NCBI GenBank assembly: GCA_023525715.1
Contig: CM042016.1
Span: 67,394,882 to 67,458,881, forward strand
DNA length: 64,000 nt
Source of the DNA: Cichorium intybus
Lineage: Eukaryota > Streptophyta > Magnoliopsida > Asterales > Asteraceae
Direction of reading: 5' to 3'
The position numbers and the translations under genes are program-made. Below are positions 40,901-53,576 of the stretch, in pieces. The notes under the pieces are model-generated. The model was not told the origin of the DNA, ran no database searches, and saw nothing but the letters and a program-made list of their open reading frames with translations. Position 1 is the first letter of the stretch, and each line of letters opens with the position of its first letter.

Positions 40901-41370
40901 GTGAAAGCTCAAAGTCATTAGATAAACTGTCTTGTGAGGTTTTCAGTTTTGTGGATCAAACTGTGGCTTCTTTTAGTAAGGAGGAGAACAAACTGATGGA
41001 GTTTTTTCAACTGATTAAGGAAGCCAAGATAAAACTTGATGGTTATACATGTACTTCAAGTTCAAACAAGTGTGATATGAACAAGAAAGACGGTTGTGAA
41101 TTTATTCAGTCTTCTCTTGGTGTAAACAAACCAGCTTCTACTGATATTGAAAATCCATCGGGTATAAAAAATAAAGGATGTGGTACTGGGAAGAGGTTGA
41201 AAAGTGTCAGGGAGAAGGCGATTGTGCAATCATTGAAGAAGAAAAGGCAATGTACGAGGTGTAAGCTTGTTATTGGTCACAATATAAGGACTTGTGAACG
41301 TTTGGTAAAAGAAGCTAAAGCAAAGGAAGCAGCAAAGGAAGCATCAAAAAGGTCAAATCAAGTTGCATGA
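37966..41370 (+). pseudogene. FAR1-like Mutator transposase, five exons, two nonsense codons
   Basis: Exons 37966-38209, 38691-39471, 39548-39806, 39991-40623 and 40723-41370 join in phase with GT-AG junctions (855 codons). Domain order: FAR1 zinc-binding DNA-binding domain (YKKYACASGFDVRKTTTKKK, GCKARAKF, HNHSLV), MULE transposase core with FDATFRTNKYRMVF (first Asp), VVTDEDAAMKIAI (second Asp) and SRSESANSAFN (candidate Glu), SWIM zinc finger (ECSC ... LCSH), and a C-terminal zinc motif CTRCKLVIGHNIRTC. TAA at 40444-40446 precedes the SWIM motif and TAG at 40762-40764 lies within it, so the product would stop before SWIM. The ATG at 37966 is the first in frame. The location inside the element supports a transposase over a domesticated FAR1 gene. 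Confidence 0.85.
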
Positions 41371-42304
41371 ATAAAGTAACATTGTGTTTGAAAGCCTTAA
41401 TATTTTTTAAGTTTTAGTTTTTACAGAATAATTTTGGTATAGCCATACTTTTATGCTAAATTCACAGTTTAATTAGTGTTTCAGATGGTTTTGTTAATCT
41501 TTGAGACTTGATGGTTTTGTTAATGCCTGAGACTTGATTCTTTTGTTAATGTTTGAGAGTTGACATTTGTGATTTTTATTACATTGTTTTGATTTTAAGT
41601 AGTTTTATAGATTGATTTTGTGTTAAATAACATTCATCAAGTTGGTATTTGTGAAAATAACTTTTTATGTGTTTAATTCCCATCTTAATAGTTTTTAGAT
41701 TCACGGTTGAAAGAGTTCAATTTGTATTAGTTTTTGTTCAGCATTTTTACTTTCAACTTCACTTCATAGTTTGTTTCGAGGCCTCTGATATGTGCTCTTT
41801 AAGACAAGTTATTAACTATGCCAACTGTAAACATACACTTTTAGAATTTATAAACCATACATTCACAGTTTAATTTTTATAAAATGGCAAATATGAATGT
41901 TGTATGAAATTGAATCAGTCATCAGTGTTTTAAAATACACTATAAGTAGATTTTACTTTGTTTGTTTGGATGTCGTGTGATATGTTGTCTTTAAGAGAAG
42001 TTATTAACTATGCGAACAGTAAACATACACTTTCAGAATTTAGAAAACATTCATTCACAGTTTAATTTTTATAAAATGGCAAATATGAATGTTGTATGAA
42101 ACAGAATTAGTCATCAGATTAATTTTTACTAAGATGATAGAAACATTCATAGGTACCAAAAACCTAAGTTTAAACATTCACAATTTCTGAGTTAACTTTT
42201 TCTAGAAACCAACCAAAAGCTAATTCCAAAAGGTCAAGTTTCCAAAACCTAATTCGAGGACTAGTTCATTACTTACAAAAACTAAAAGAGGTAATATAAA
42301 GTTT
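41371..42304. other. Convergent intergenic stretch between transposase and Ulp1-like gene
   Basis: About 930 bp with no gene. It holds a partly duplicated block (41800-41915 and 41990-42105, both with TTATTAACTATG and CATTCACAGTTTAATTTTTA). Several ATTCACAGTTTAA motifs occur. The 3' ends of both genes should lie here. Confidence 0.6.
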
Positions 42305-45300
42305 TCAAAGGTTGTCAATCAAGGCGAAACGTTCTTTATGGTTCTCCAATGCATACTTCAGCTTCTGTTTTTGAACATTTGTTGGCAGTTTTTCAAATTC
42401 GTGCCCTTCATCTGTTATCTTTTGGCTGTGTATGTTGATATCATTCACCAGCAGCTTTGTAAGGTATTTTGCTCGAAGTTTTGTGACAGTTGCTTTCTGC
42501 TGTTTCTGATCAGTCTCGATGTCACAATTCCATGTAGTCTGCCCCTGTCCTTTAAAGGTTTCCATATGTCTCATTAACAAAATTCCCCTGTCCACGTGAT
42601 TATCATCCGACCACCACTTCAGTTTGAACTTGACCACTTCTTTTTTCTTCAATTCTGGTGCTTTTGGATGGGCATTATCTAGCAGGTAATCTTGCATCAT
42701 TTCTAGCTGATATTACAAAAAAATAAAAGATTCTCATTTTGATAAATTAAAAGATTCACAGTTTAATGGATAATAATTTTAGTAGGACAATGTATTAAGT
42801 CAATGGTCAGTGCTTACCATTAATCTTGGCAAGTTCCCGTAGTCTAGCACAATATGTGGCATTGTTGTTTTCTTACTGTCGATTATGTATGCTGAAGTGC
42901 GTTGCAAATTAAAACAAATCAAATAGTAGTTTCTTTTTTCGATGATTGGGAAGAAAAGCTGCATTTAAAATATATATTGAAACTATTAGTATATTAATAC
43001 ATATTAATAATTAAAAGTAAGTAAATGTTTTTACTCACAATCCCAATTTTCTTCAAACCTCCAATATCAGGGTAGTTGTCAAAAACATGGTTGATTTTTT
43101 CTTCAAACATTGAATACCTTGTGGTATAATCCTTTTCTTCATCCATTATTGCTTCAGTCTGAAAAGAATAAATTTTTTATGTATTATGTTAGTTTCTATT
43201 ATTAACATTCATATTAAAATAAGTATATGTGTAGGGTTAAGTTTTATGTACCATTATTCCAGTTTGAAAGTAGAAACGCAATGGTGAAGTTTTTGCCCTA
43301 CGTTTCTCTTCTTCATTTAATAATAATGACCAGCAATCAATTACTTTTGGATGTACATTTGAACTTTGAATGAAGGTTTCAAAAATTATTCTTTTTTCAT
43401 GATTTCCTTGAGTCGTTTCAAATAATATTTCCCTGTTTTATGTGACAATAGAAAACAGTTAGAAACATGTTATGTGTAAGTAATGTAGATGGATATTTTT
43501 AAACAAATTAAGTTGTGAATAATGGACATGTTATTTTATTTTCAAGTTTTTATGAATTGATATTGTGAATTTTTTGTGATTGTAATTTTTATTAAAGCAA
43601 ATTAGGTTGTGAATCATTGATATTTTATTTTCATTCACAAATTAATTGGTTTTCTGTATATATGAATTAAGTTGTGAATGGTGTTTTCAAAAATAGTTAA
43701 AATTTTAATTGTGATTTTTATTTTCATGCATTTTTCATATCAATTAAGTTTTAAATGATAGAGATGTTATCTTATTCATAAGTATTCCTTTTATCCATAT
43801 TGTGAATGATTTACAACTTATTGTCATTCACAACTTATTTGGTATTCTATAATTAATTTTTTAAACCAATTAAGTTGTGAATGGTGTTTTCAAAAGTAGT
43901 TAAGTTGTGAATGATGGAGTTGTTATCTTATGCACAAGTGAATGACTGATATTTTACTGTATTTCACAACTTAATTTCAATATATATAAATGTTTTTTTG
44001 TTGTTAAAGGTCATGTTATTTTTGTGAATGTAATTTTTTCAAAAGTGAATCAAGTTGTGAATCATTGACATTTTATTGTTATTCCACAAGTTAATTGGTA
44101 TTCTGTATAAACCAATTAAGTTGTGAATGGTGTTTTCAAAAATAGTTAAGTATTTAAACAAATTAACTTATCGTTAGTATTGACTTACTCAGGGTTTTTT
44201 TGCATAGAGTATATTGCCCGTGAAACTCTTGTCTCATTTGCATACAGACCATCTTTTGGTGCAACTTCTCTTCTCAAGTATGGTGATAGTTTCGGTTCTG
44301 TTGAAATGATTTCCCTTTTGCATCTTGTATTAACTCCTTGTTTCTTATTTTCTTCTCCTTCTTTTTCTTTGTTAGTTTCCAATTCAGTCTCTTCAGCCAT
44401 ATCTTTTTCTTTTCCTTCAAGTTTTTCTTTCTCTTTTTGTTTGTTGCTTCCCAATCCAGTGTCTTCTACTACATCTTTTTCCTTTCCTTTGTTACTTTCT
44501 CTTCCTTCTTTTTCAAGTGTCCCTTTTTCTTTTTCTATTTTTCCAGCATCTTTTATAAAACCTGTAATGGGTGATGGAGAGGTGTTAGGTTGAGTGAATT
44601 CAGGTGTGAGGCCAAGTGAAAATGTTGGTTGAGAAGATTGATTGTTTAGTGGTGTTTGAGAAGGTTTATTTGAAGAGTTCTTGTTTATACTTGTTTGAAT
44701 AATTTGGTCAATCTGAGCAAGCATTGTTGGGGACTCGAATGTCGGGGTATACAACATGTTTGTTGTTGTATCTTCATCTTGTACTACTGTTGGTGTTTCA
44801 AGGACTTGATGAGCTTCACTTTCTGTTGGGTTTTGCTGTTGTCTTTGTGATGTTTCTTCTTGTTCCTTTTCGGCTGTTTTTGGTGTTTGGTGTGTTTCTT
44901 TTTGTTGAACTAGATGTGAAGGTGATTTGTTAGTTGTTGGTGTTTCATGTGTTTCTTGATGAATATGTAGTGGTGTCATGGTGCTAGAAGAAGTTTCTTT
45001 GTTTTTTTTTTGATGTTCCGGCACTGTCGGTGTTGAACATGTTTTTGAATTTCATAAACCATCCTTTGATTGTTTTGTCATTTGGATATGCTTGTGTTGC
45101 ATTCCAAATGACATCTTGCATTCTTTCTTTGCACCGAAGAACTTTCTTGTAATCTTTTTCAATCATTAAACAATAATCCTGCAGCAGTTGTATGTTTGTT
45201 AGTTAATATTATATAAGAGGTAGAAACAAATTCACTGTTTAATATGAAATTTAGTATGATCATTCACAGTTTAATGTGAAATGTATCCTCATTATTCACA

Positions 45301-46403
45301 ATTTAACAGAATATAAATTGGAAGAATTATTACCTCAATTCTTATTGCTTCATTTTCTTTTTGATTTGAATCTTGTTCATTTTCATTCTCATCTTCTTTA
45401 TCTTCTACCATTCTATCAACTTCTTGTCCATTGTAATGCATGACATCTTCTAAAAGTTTCACATTTCCAAATCTCCCTTGATTAATCTCAAACTGTTCTC
45501 TACTTTTCAGCCTCGCATAGTTCCAATAATGGATTGGTCTGATTTCTCTATTGACATAAATATGTCCACATGTTGTTGAATAAATATACAACAGCTGTAA
45601 TAGATATCAAAATGATACAAAAGTTAGCTATTTTTTATTATAATATTTAGTATATATAGCAAAAGTGTTTATTACTTAAATTGTACTTACTACTAAGAAT
45701 GGCAGTGGCCCTGCATAGTAGCTGTTGTTGTTGTTTGGCTTCCAGATACTTTTGCTATTCTTCAAACAATTGTTCAAATACTTGCACCAGTTGACAGTTG
45801 ACTTGTCTTCCAATGCTATCAACTTTGGAATATGTCTTGTTTCAGTAGCTCCAGATGTTGTTTTCTCAATTATCGAGTTTATGAAAAGTGTCAAAAAGTT
45901 GATTACAAACATCTCATCAGCTTCATTTGTTTGTTCCAGCAGATCACAAAGTGGTTGCATTGTTTTTGATACTTTTGGATCTTGTGCATACCACTGTTTG
46001 AGTTCTTCATTGTCTGGTTCACAGTCTTTGATTGAATCAAGGTCTATCCCATCTTTTTGTATTCCTAGCACTTCATGGATCTTGTCTTCTGTTATTTTTA
46101 TCTTAATATCACCCAAATCTATTAAATTAGTTTTTGGGTCATATTTTAAGACAACATAATGAGCTATCTTGGCAGGTATTATATCTAGGGACAAGTCAAT
46201 CATCGATCCTAAACCTAGCCATCTAACACATTCTTTTTGCTCATTGCTTAAAGTCTTTAGTGTCGTCCAAAAGCTTTTCGTTGTCACCCTTATTCTTATT
46301 GGTGGGAACGTATAATCTTCTTTTTTTTCTTGTATCTCTATTTTAGACTTTTTCTTTTTTGGTTCCCTTTTTGCAATGCTCTTCCGTTTTCTTGTTGGTT
46401 TAT
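42305..46403 (-). pseudogene. Ulp1-protease-like gene, C-terminal half (catalytic region)
   Basis: Exons on the minus strand: 45691-46403, 45334-45594, 44189-45178, 43252-43432, 43039-43158, 42818-42958 and 42305-42706. The first has a nuclear-localisation-like basic run (KPTRKRKSIAKREPKKKKSK) and a globular domain (RWLGLGSMIDLSLDIIPAKI, DKIHEVLGIQKDG) like the N-terminal domain of plant Ulp1-like transposon proteins. A charged linker precedes the C48 peptidase fold: FFPIIEKRNYYLICFNL, YIIDS, then HVDRGILLMRHMETF. Family members cleave SUMO-type conjugates with a His-Asp-Cys triad; here the Cys position (usual DCG) is Arg, and the His position appears to be Asn. A 10-T run at 45002-45011 carries a frameshift. 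Deconjugase activity is unlikely. Confidence 0.75.
43440..44185. other. Intron of the Ulp1-like gene with AAGTTGTGAATG repeats
   Basis: This roughly 750-bp intron repeats AATTAAGTTGTGAATG and its inverse CATTCACAACTTA many times in loose order, a dispersed version of the palindrome found at 47014-48546. Confidence 0.65.
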
Positions 46404-46839
46404 CTGTTTAAAAATAAATTAAAAGTCAATATTAATGTTTTTTGTGCAATATATACAATTCATAAAATAGAAATAACATGAATAAGAATTTAATTATTAT
46501 GTAAGTTTTTGTATGGTGAATTAGTTATATTTACCTTCAGGTTGATGTTGTTCATTTTCTGTTTTCTTTTACACTTTTCTCCTTGTTTTTTTGACAAATT
46601 TTTCTGTTTGTTCTTCGTGAATATCTGTCATAAATTTTTTTTGTATAAGTTGTTTGGATTACTATAATAATAACATTATTAAAATACTTGCCTTTACCTT
46701 TCTTTGTACTCTGTGAACGTGTTTTCCTTTTTGACGTTGTTTCTTTTTCTGTTGCTGAAAATAAAAATAACATTTTCATTAGAATTATGTATCAATATTT
46801 TTGTAAATTAATATTTATTCATGATTCACAAATTATTGT

Positions 46840-48560
46840 TAATAGGATTCATAGTGTAATATTAAGATTATTCACAAGTAATCATTCACATTATAACATG
46901 TTATATAGTTTGAAACTTGCTAAACAGAGGATATTCATAATTTATATTATAACAAATTCTATATAACAAATTTATTATAACTGTCATACTTTTGAATAAG
47001 ATAACATGTTCATCATTCACAACTTATTTAAGTTGTGAATGACAATAAAATCTAAATGATTCACAACTAGTAAACTTCAATGATTTGAAGGTCATCATTC
47101 ACATTATAATATGTTATATAGTTTGAAACTTGCTAAACAGAGGATATTCATACTTTATATTATCACAAATTCTATATAACAAATTTGTCATAACTGTCAT
47201 ACTTGTGAATAAGATATCATGTTCATCATTCACAACTTATTTAAGTTGTGAATGACAATAAAATCTAAATGATTCACAACTAGTAAACTTCAATGATTTG
47301 AATGTCATCATTCACATTATAACATGTTATATAGTTTGAAACTTGCTAAACAGAGGATATTCATACTTTATATTATCACAAATTCTATATAACAAATTGC
47401 TCATAATTATCATAGTTGTGAATAAGATAACATGTGCATCATTCACAACTTAGTTAAGTTGTGAATGATAATAAATTAGTATTGATATAAGATAATGCAT
47501 AGTTTAATATTGATTAAAATATTTCATACCTTTTGATTTTTTTTTTCTTTTGTGGTGTTTTCAACTTTGTTTTTGTTTTCTCACCAACTTGATCATCTAA
47601 AAGTCAGAAAATTGTATGTTAGTGTAATATTTAATTTTATTTCACTGCTTAAAATTTTGTTTTACCTGTATCTTTTTCACGTTGTTCATCAGTTTGTTTA
47701 CCTTTACCATCTGTAAGTCAGAAAGTTATATGTTAGTGGAATATTTAAGTTTATTTCATTGCTTAATATGTTTCTTTACATGCATCTCTTTTGTGTTTTA
47801 CACGAGTTTCTGTACCCTGTTCAGAAGTTTTTGTACCCTGGTCATCTGTAAGTCAAAAAGGAAAATATAATGTACTTATAAGTAGTTTCCAAAAATTTTA
47901 TTTCAGTGAAAAGAACATTTACATCATTCACATTTTAATAGGATATATAGTTTGAAACTTGCTATACAGAGTATATTTATAATTTAGATTATCACAAATT
48001 CTATATAATAAATTTATCATAACTGTCATACTTGTGAATAAGATAACATGTTCATCATTCATAACTTAGTTAAGTTGTGAATGAAAATAAAATGTAAATG
48101 ATTCACAACTAGTAAACTTCAATGATTTGAATGTCATCATTCACATTATAACATGTTATATAGTTTGAAACTTGCTAAACAGAGGATATTCATACTTTAT
48201 ATTATCACAAATTCTATATAACAAATTTGTGATAACTGTCATACTTGTGAATAAGATACCATGTTCATCATTCACAACTTAGTTAAGTTGTGAATGACAA
48301 TAAAATGTAAATGATTCACAACTACATTGATTTTTTAAATAATATTAGTTTCCCAAAACTTTATTTCACTGATAAGAACATTTACATCATTCACATTATA
48401 ACAGGTTATATAGTTTGAATTTTGCTAAACAAAGGATATTCATACTTTAGATTATCACAAATTGTATATAACAAATTGCTCATTACTGTCATAATTGAGA
48501 ATAAGATAACATGTGCATCATTCACAACTTAGTTAAGTTGTGAATGATAATAAATTAGTA
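46840..48560. repeat. 213-bp repeat array with 28-bp palindrome
   Basis: Units contain TATAGTTTGAAACTTGCTAA, ATCACAAATTCTATATAACA and a palindrome whose arm is CATTCACAACTTA, two centre bases, then the inverse arm. Palindromes lie at 47014-47041, 47227-47254, 47440-47467, 48054-48081 (one mismatch), 48269-48296 and 48519-48546. A larger duplication of about 1.08 kb covers the array and the exons near 47530 and 48609. Confidence 0.9.
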
Positions 48561-49103
48561 TTGATATAAGATAATGCATAGTTTAATATTGATTAAAATA
48601 TTTCATACCTTTTGATTTTTTTTCATTTGTGGTGTTTTCAACTTTGTTTTTGTTTTCTCACCAACTTGATCATCTGAAAGTCAGAAAATTGTATGTTAGT
48701 GTAATATTTAATTTTATTTCACTGCTTATAATGTTCTTTTAACTGTATCTTTATCGCGTTGTTCATCACTTTGTTTACCCTTACCATCTGTAAGTCAGAA
48801 AGTTATATGTTAGTGGAATATTTAAGTTTATTTCATTGCTTAATATGTTTCTTTACCTGCATTTGTTTTGTGTTTTGCACGAGTTTATGTACCATGTTCA
48901 GAAGTTTTTGTAAGTTAAAAAAGAAAATTTAATGTACTTATAAGTAGTTTCCCAAAATTTTATTTCAGTGAAAAGAACATTTACATCATTCACATTTTAA
49001 TAGGATATATAGTTTGAATCTTGCTATACAGAGGATATTCATAATTTAGATTATCACAAATTCTATATAACAAATTGTTTATAAATGTCATAGTTGTGAA
49101 TAA

Positions 49104-49108
49104 GATAA
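49104..49108. repeat. Target site duplication GATAA, left copy
   Basis: Precedes the gypsy LTR; the same bases follow the right LTR at 60593-60597. The joined flank (AAGATAACATG) matches neighbouring array units, confirming the insertion point. Confidence 0.9.
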
Positions 49109-51561
49109 TGTCACACCCCCAAACCGTATTGGCGGAAAAGTTTGAGGGTGGGTGACTTCATGAACAATATCATAACAAAGTTGAACAATAGTGAATTCCA
49201 AGCACACAACCATCATGTGAGATACCATATAACCATACTGTGACTAGTTGGCCTGCTGCGACGTTCTTCAGGCGTCGGAATGTTAGACATTTGGACACCT
49301 CAGACCTGCCGGTCAAGCTGTAGCTAGCAGCTCAGGTGCGGGGTTGTCAAGCCCCATATAGATCTATACTCAAATATCGCGCTCTCTTACCGAGACTCTG
49401 GTTATAAAATTTCGGGACTTATAGTAGGTACTTATAAAAGTACTGTGAAGATTCATCTCACAAAAATGTATGTATTCCAATCAACTTGTTTACGTACGAT
49501 TTGTATATAAAAACTCTTATAATCATCCATTATCATTTTTCCCATGATAATATAGTATTGTTTAATAATTATATAATTTTATATAATTATTTTTGTCATG
49601 CTCAAACGTCATTATAACATTGTGTTCATAAACTATTCCAATAATAGTCTATTTTTAGTATTGCGTCGTAATAATCATATTTTTGTAAATAATAGCGAAG
49701 TAACTTATTTAAATGACTATAAATATCATCTTTTGAGATATTTCTCACAAAAATAGTGTAATATCTAGATTATAACCATTTTTGCTAGAAAATAGTGCCT
49801 TTATTTATAAAAACGTAGTTTTTACTAGTTTTCGTTTTTATAACGTTTTAATTCAAGATCTAGTATCTTTGTACACTTTATTTGTGATTTTGTAACTTTT
49901 ACACAACTTAATATATCAAAGTGTTCATAATACATGGATCTATTCATATTTCATGCCAAAATTCATCTTTATAACATTTTTGTCCAAGATCTAACATTTT
50001 ACACATTTTATTTATAGTTTAGTAACTTTTACACTAACATTATATACATCATTATGATCATCTTACAAAGGGTTAACCATATTTCATGTCAAAAGTATTT
50101 TTACACAAATATTAACTTTATAAACTTGTGTAAATCAACATATATAACATTTAATCACATATAATCTTGAAATAAACAACATTTATAGTAAAAGAACTTG
50201 TATTCTCCCCCAAAAAGGTTTGAAAAGATGAAAATGAGGGGTATGAACTCACCTTGAGGGGTTGATCTTAAGGTTCCTTGGTAGAAGATTGAAGAATTTG
50301 GTTCTAGAACCCGGAGGACCCTTGGACAAAGCTATTATCCAATGGATTTTTGTGAGTATGTGTGTGTAAAAGAGTAAATGAAGGTATTTAGAACTTAAAT
50401 CACTAGATGATCATAACTTACAAAGAAGGCTTGAAAGATCTTTGAAGATGATGAAGATTTGAGCTCAAAGACCTTTGGACCAAGCTATTATCCAATGGAT
50501 TTTGATGGATGTTAGTGTGTGTAAAAGGTGTAAAACTTGTGTTATGTTGTTTAGAATCAAAAGATGGATGAAGATTACCTCTTGAACTTGTGAAAGAAGC
50601 TTGGAATTGAAGCTTGAAGATGGTGATGGTGATGGTGGTTTGAGGCCGAAAGCAAGAGAAGAAGAGAGAAAGAAGAGGAGAGTGTTGGGTGAAAATGAGC
50701 TAGTTGTTCTTCAAGTTTGGTGCATTATGACTTAAGATCAAAGTTTGATTTTTGTGCATTATAAAATTCTATAGCCCACATCCTTGCCTAGATTTGAAAT
50801 AGTAGCTATGGATTTGCCTTGGGACTTCAATTCAGCCGATGGGGGTGGGGGGTAGGGGGTGGGGCAGGTTAGTTTTTATAAAATAGCAAGATACTTTATA
50901 AAAATAAGTGATTTTTATAAAATAGTAAGACGTTTTAGTGAATTTTTATGCCTTTTTGACGAAACGAAGTTCTAAATAATTATTTTGTATAAAAACATTG
51001 TCAAACATTTATTTTTATTGGAATATAATTCGTTGGGTGTCGGAATACGCGTTTAAGCGCAGTATTCTTCCGTTTTCGCGATTTTTGACGTTTTACCGGA
51101 ATGTTTTTAGCTTTGAAATTAAATACTAGATATTACTATGTTACTTATCATATGAGTTGCCATTTCATTTTTGATGTTTAAGGCACCACATTTTGTATTT
51201 TGAGCCCAAACCCTGTGTACATTTATCCGTTCACAGCGATTTAATGGTTGTAACTTCCACATACGAACTCCGTTTTCGACGTTCTATATATCCACAGGTT
51301 CGTATTTACGAGTAGATCGTTTTATGAATATTATTATTCTCAAAATAATAATTGTACGATTATCGAATTTTTACGCTACAGTAGTCTGCTGTCCGTATTT
51401 TCGACTTTTAACCGATAATTGTTTTGATTTAGCATACGTAATACTATAATATTACTAATTCATCGCAAAAGTTATGGAAAATAACTTTTCAACATATAAA
51501 TTAACGTACGCTTCATTTGACTACAGTTGACTTTTGTTGACCAAAATTTACAATTGTCATA
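49109..51561 (-). repeat. gypsy 3' LTR (left copy), internally deleted
   Basis: 2453 bp. It lacks about 380 bp that the right LTR has (roughly 57868-58251), with a short CAT repeat at the deletion edges. The terminal dinucleotide is changed (TATGACAA instead of TGTGACAA on the minus strand). Confidence 0.92.
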
Positions 51562-51615
51562 TCATCTACCCGTTAGAAAGAATTTTGTCCCGAAATTTAA
51601 CTCTTGAGTGGATCC

Positions 51616-51801
51616 TCAAGGGTTTGGGAAGAGATGTGGGTACTTCTGTTTCATCTGGTCTTCACGTTCCCAAGTAAATTCAGTTCCACGTTTGGCACTC
51701 CAACGGACCTTCACTATCGGTATGTGACTCTGTTTCGTCCTCTTGATTTCTCTGTCAATGATCTCTACGGGTTCTTCCACAAAATGAAGGTTCTCGTTCA
51801 C
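51616..51801 (-). pseudogene. gypsy chromodomain remnant
   Basis: EEPVEIIDREIKRTKQSHIPIVKVRWSAK... followed by TEFTWEREDQMKQKYPHLF matches the chromodomain at the C-terminus of Tekay-type integrases, which guides insertion to particular chromatin. It shares the frame of the integrase but is separated from it by about 90 bases that contain a stop. Confidence 0.85.
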
Positions 51802-51894
51802 TTCGATTTCGTCGAGCGGGATGACAAGAGTTTCATCGGACAGGCATTTTTTTAGATTGGATACGTGAAAGGTGGGATGGACATTGCTGAGCTC

Positions 51895-53523
51895 CTACGG
51901 TAGTTGAAGTTTGTAGGCTACTGGGCCGATCCTAGCAAGGATCTCGAAGGGCCCAATGTATCTGGGGTTCAGCTTCCCACGCTTTCCAAAGCGTATCATT
52001 CCTTTCCATGGCGAGACCTTCAACAACACTCGGTCACCAACCTGGAATTCCACAGGCTTGCGTCGCTTATCTGCGTAGCTCTTTTGTCGGTCACGAGATG
52101 CTTTCAATCGTTCGCGGATCTGAACGATTTTCTCCGTTGTCTCTCGTATGATTTCCGTACCGGTGAGAGTGCTGTTAGGTACTTGCCCTCTGGCTAGTTG
52201 AGTATCACCCACTTCAGCCCAGCACAGAGGGGATCTGCACTTGCGTCCATATAAAGCTTCAAATGGAGCAACTTTGATGCTAGTGTGGTAGCTGTTGTTG
52301 TATGAAAACTCAATGAGCGGTAAGTGGGTGTCCCACGCCTTACCGAAGTCTATCACACAGGCTCTCAACATGTCTTCCAGCGTTTGGATGGTTCTTTCAC
52401 TTTGGCCATCCGTCTGCGGATGGTAAGCTGTGCTCATATCGAGTCTGGTTCCCATAGCCTTTTGTAATGATTGCCAAAAGTATGAAGTGAACCGGCTATC
52501 TCTATCCGAGATGATTGATCTTGGCACACCGTGCAATTTTACAATTTCTTTGAGGTAGAGCCTCGCCAGCTTATCCATCCTATCAGTCTCCTTGATTGGT
52601 AGGAAGTGAGCAGATTTGGTTAACCTATCGACAATTACCCATATAGTATCTAACCCACCGGTTCTCTTTGGTAATTTGGTTATGAAGTCCATTGTTATCC
52701 GCTCCCACTTCCACTCGGGTATTGCTGGTTGTATTAGCAAACCCGAGGGCTTTTGGTATTCTACTTTAACCTTAGCACAAGTCAGGCACTTGCCCACGTA
52801 AATAGCAATTTCTGCCTTCATGTTTGGCCACCAATACAGTTTCTTGAGGTCCAGGTACATTTTGTCGGACCCAGGATGAACGGAGTATCTAGTCTTGTGA
52901 GCTTCATTCATGATAATGTCTCTGTATCCACCGAATCTCGGGGTCCAAATTCGGTTTATGAGGTAACGAGCTCCGTCATCCTTAACTTCAAGGTTCTTAT
53001 CCATCCCTCGCAAGGCTTCATTCGCGACATTCTCAGGTTTTAAGGCTTCTAGTTGTGCCTCCTTGATCTGAGTGGACAAATGGGAATGGATCCTTATTGT
53101 TAATGACTTCACTCGGCGACCCGAGTACTCTTTTCGACTGAGGGCATCAGCTACCACGTTGGCCTTCCCTGGGTGATAACGAATTTCACATTCATAGTCA
53201 CTTAGTAGCTCCACCCATCGTCGTTGTCTCATATTGAGTTCTTTTTGGTTGAGGATATGCTGGAGACTCTTATGGTCGGTGTATACCGTACATTCTGTGC
53301 CGTACAGGTAGTGTCTCCAGATCTTCAATGCGAACAATACTGCCCCCAACTCGAGGTCATGTGTAGTGTAGTTGACCTCATGAGTTTTAAGTTGTCTTGA
53401 TGCGTAAGCAATGACCTTTCCTCTCTGCATGAGTACACAGTCCAGACCCTGGTTTGATGCATCGCAATAGACCACAAAGTCTTCTGTTCCTTCTGGAAGG
53501 GACAGAATAGGAGCGCTGCACAA
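51895..53523 (-). pseudogene. gypsy RNase H and integrase
   Basis: An open frame of 542 aa without its own start. RNase H: FVVYCDASNQGLDCVL, LELGAVLFALKIWRHYLYG, VYTDHKSLQHIL, NVVADALSRK. Integrase: zinc-binding region (HPGSDKMYLDLKKLYWWP, CLTCAKVK), catalytic core (ITMDFITKLP, IISDRDSRFTS, QTDGQSERTIQTLEDM), then a GPFEIL...GPVAYKLQLP module, the C-terminal block of chromovirus integrases. The frame itself has no stop, so this part is well preserved. Confidence 0.92.
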
Positions 53524-53576
53524 AGCTTTCTTTAAGGTCTGGAAGGCGGCGTCTTGTTTATCTCCTCACTTGAATG

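Noticed and set aside
44180..44593. Plus-strand open frame rich in Ser and Phe
   Set aside because: It is the complement of the Lys/Glu-rich exon of the Ulp1-like gene.
51604..51855. Plus-strand open frames opposite the gypsy pol
   Set aside because: They lie opposite well-recognised minus-strand integrase and chromodomain coding sequence.
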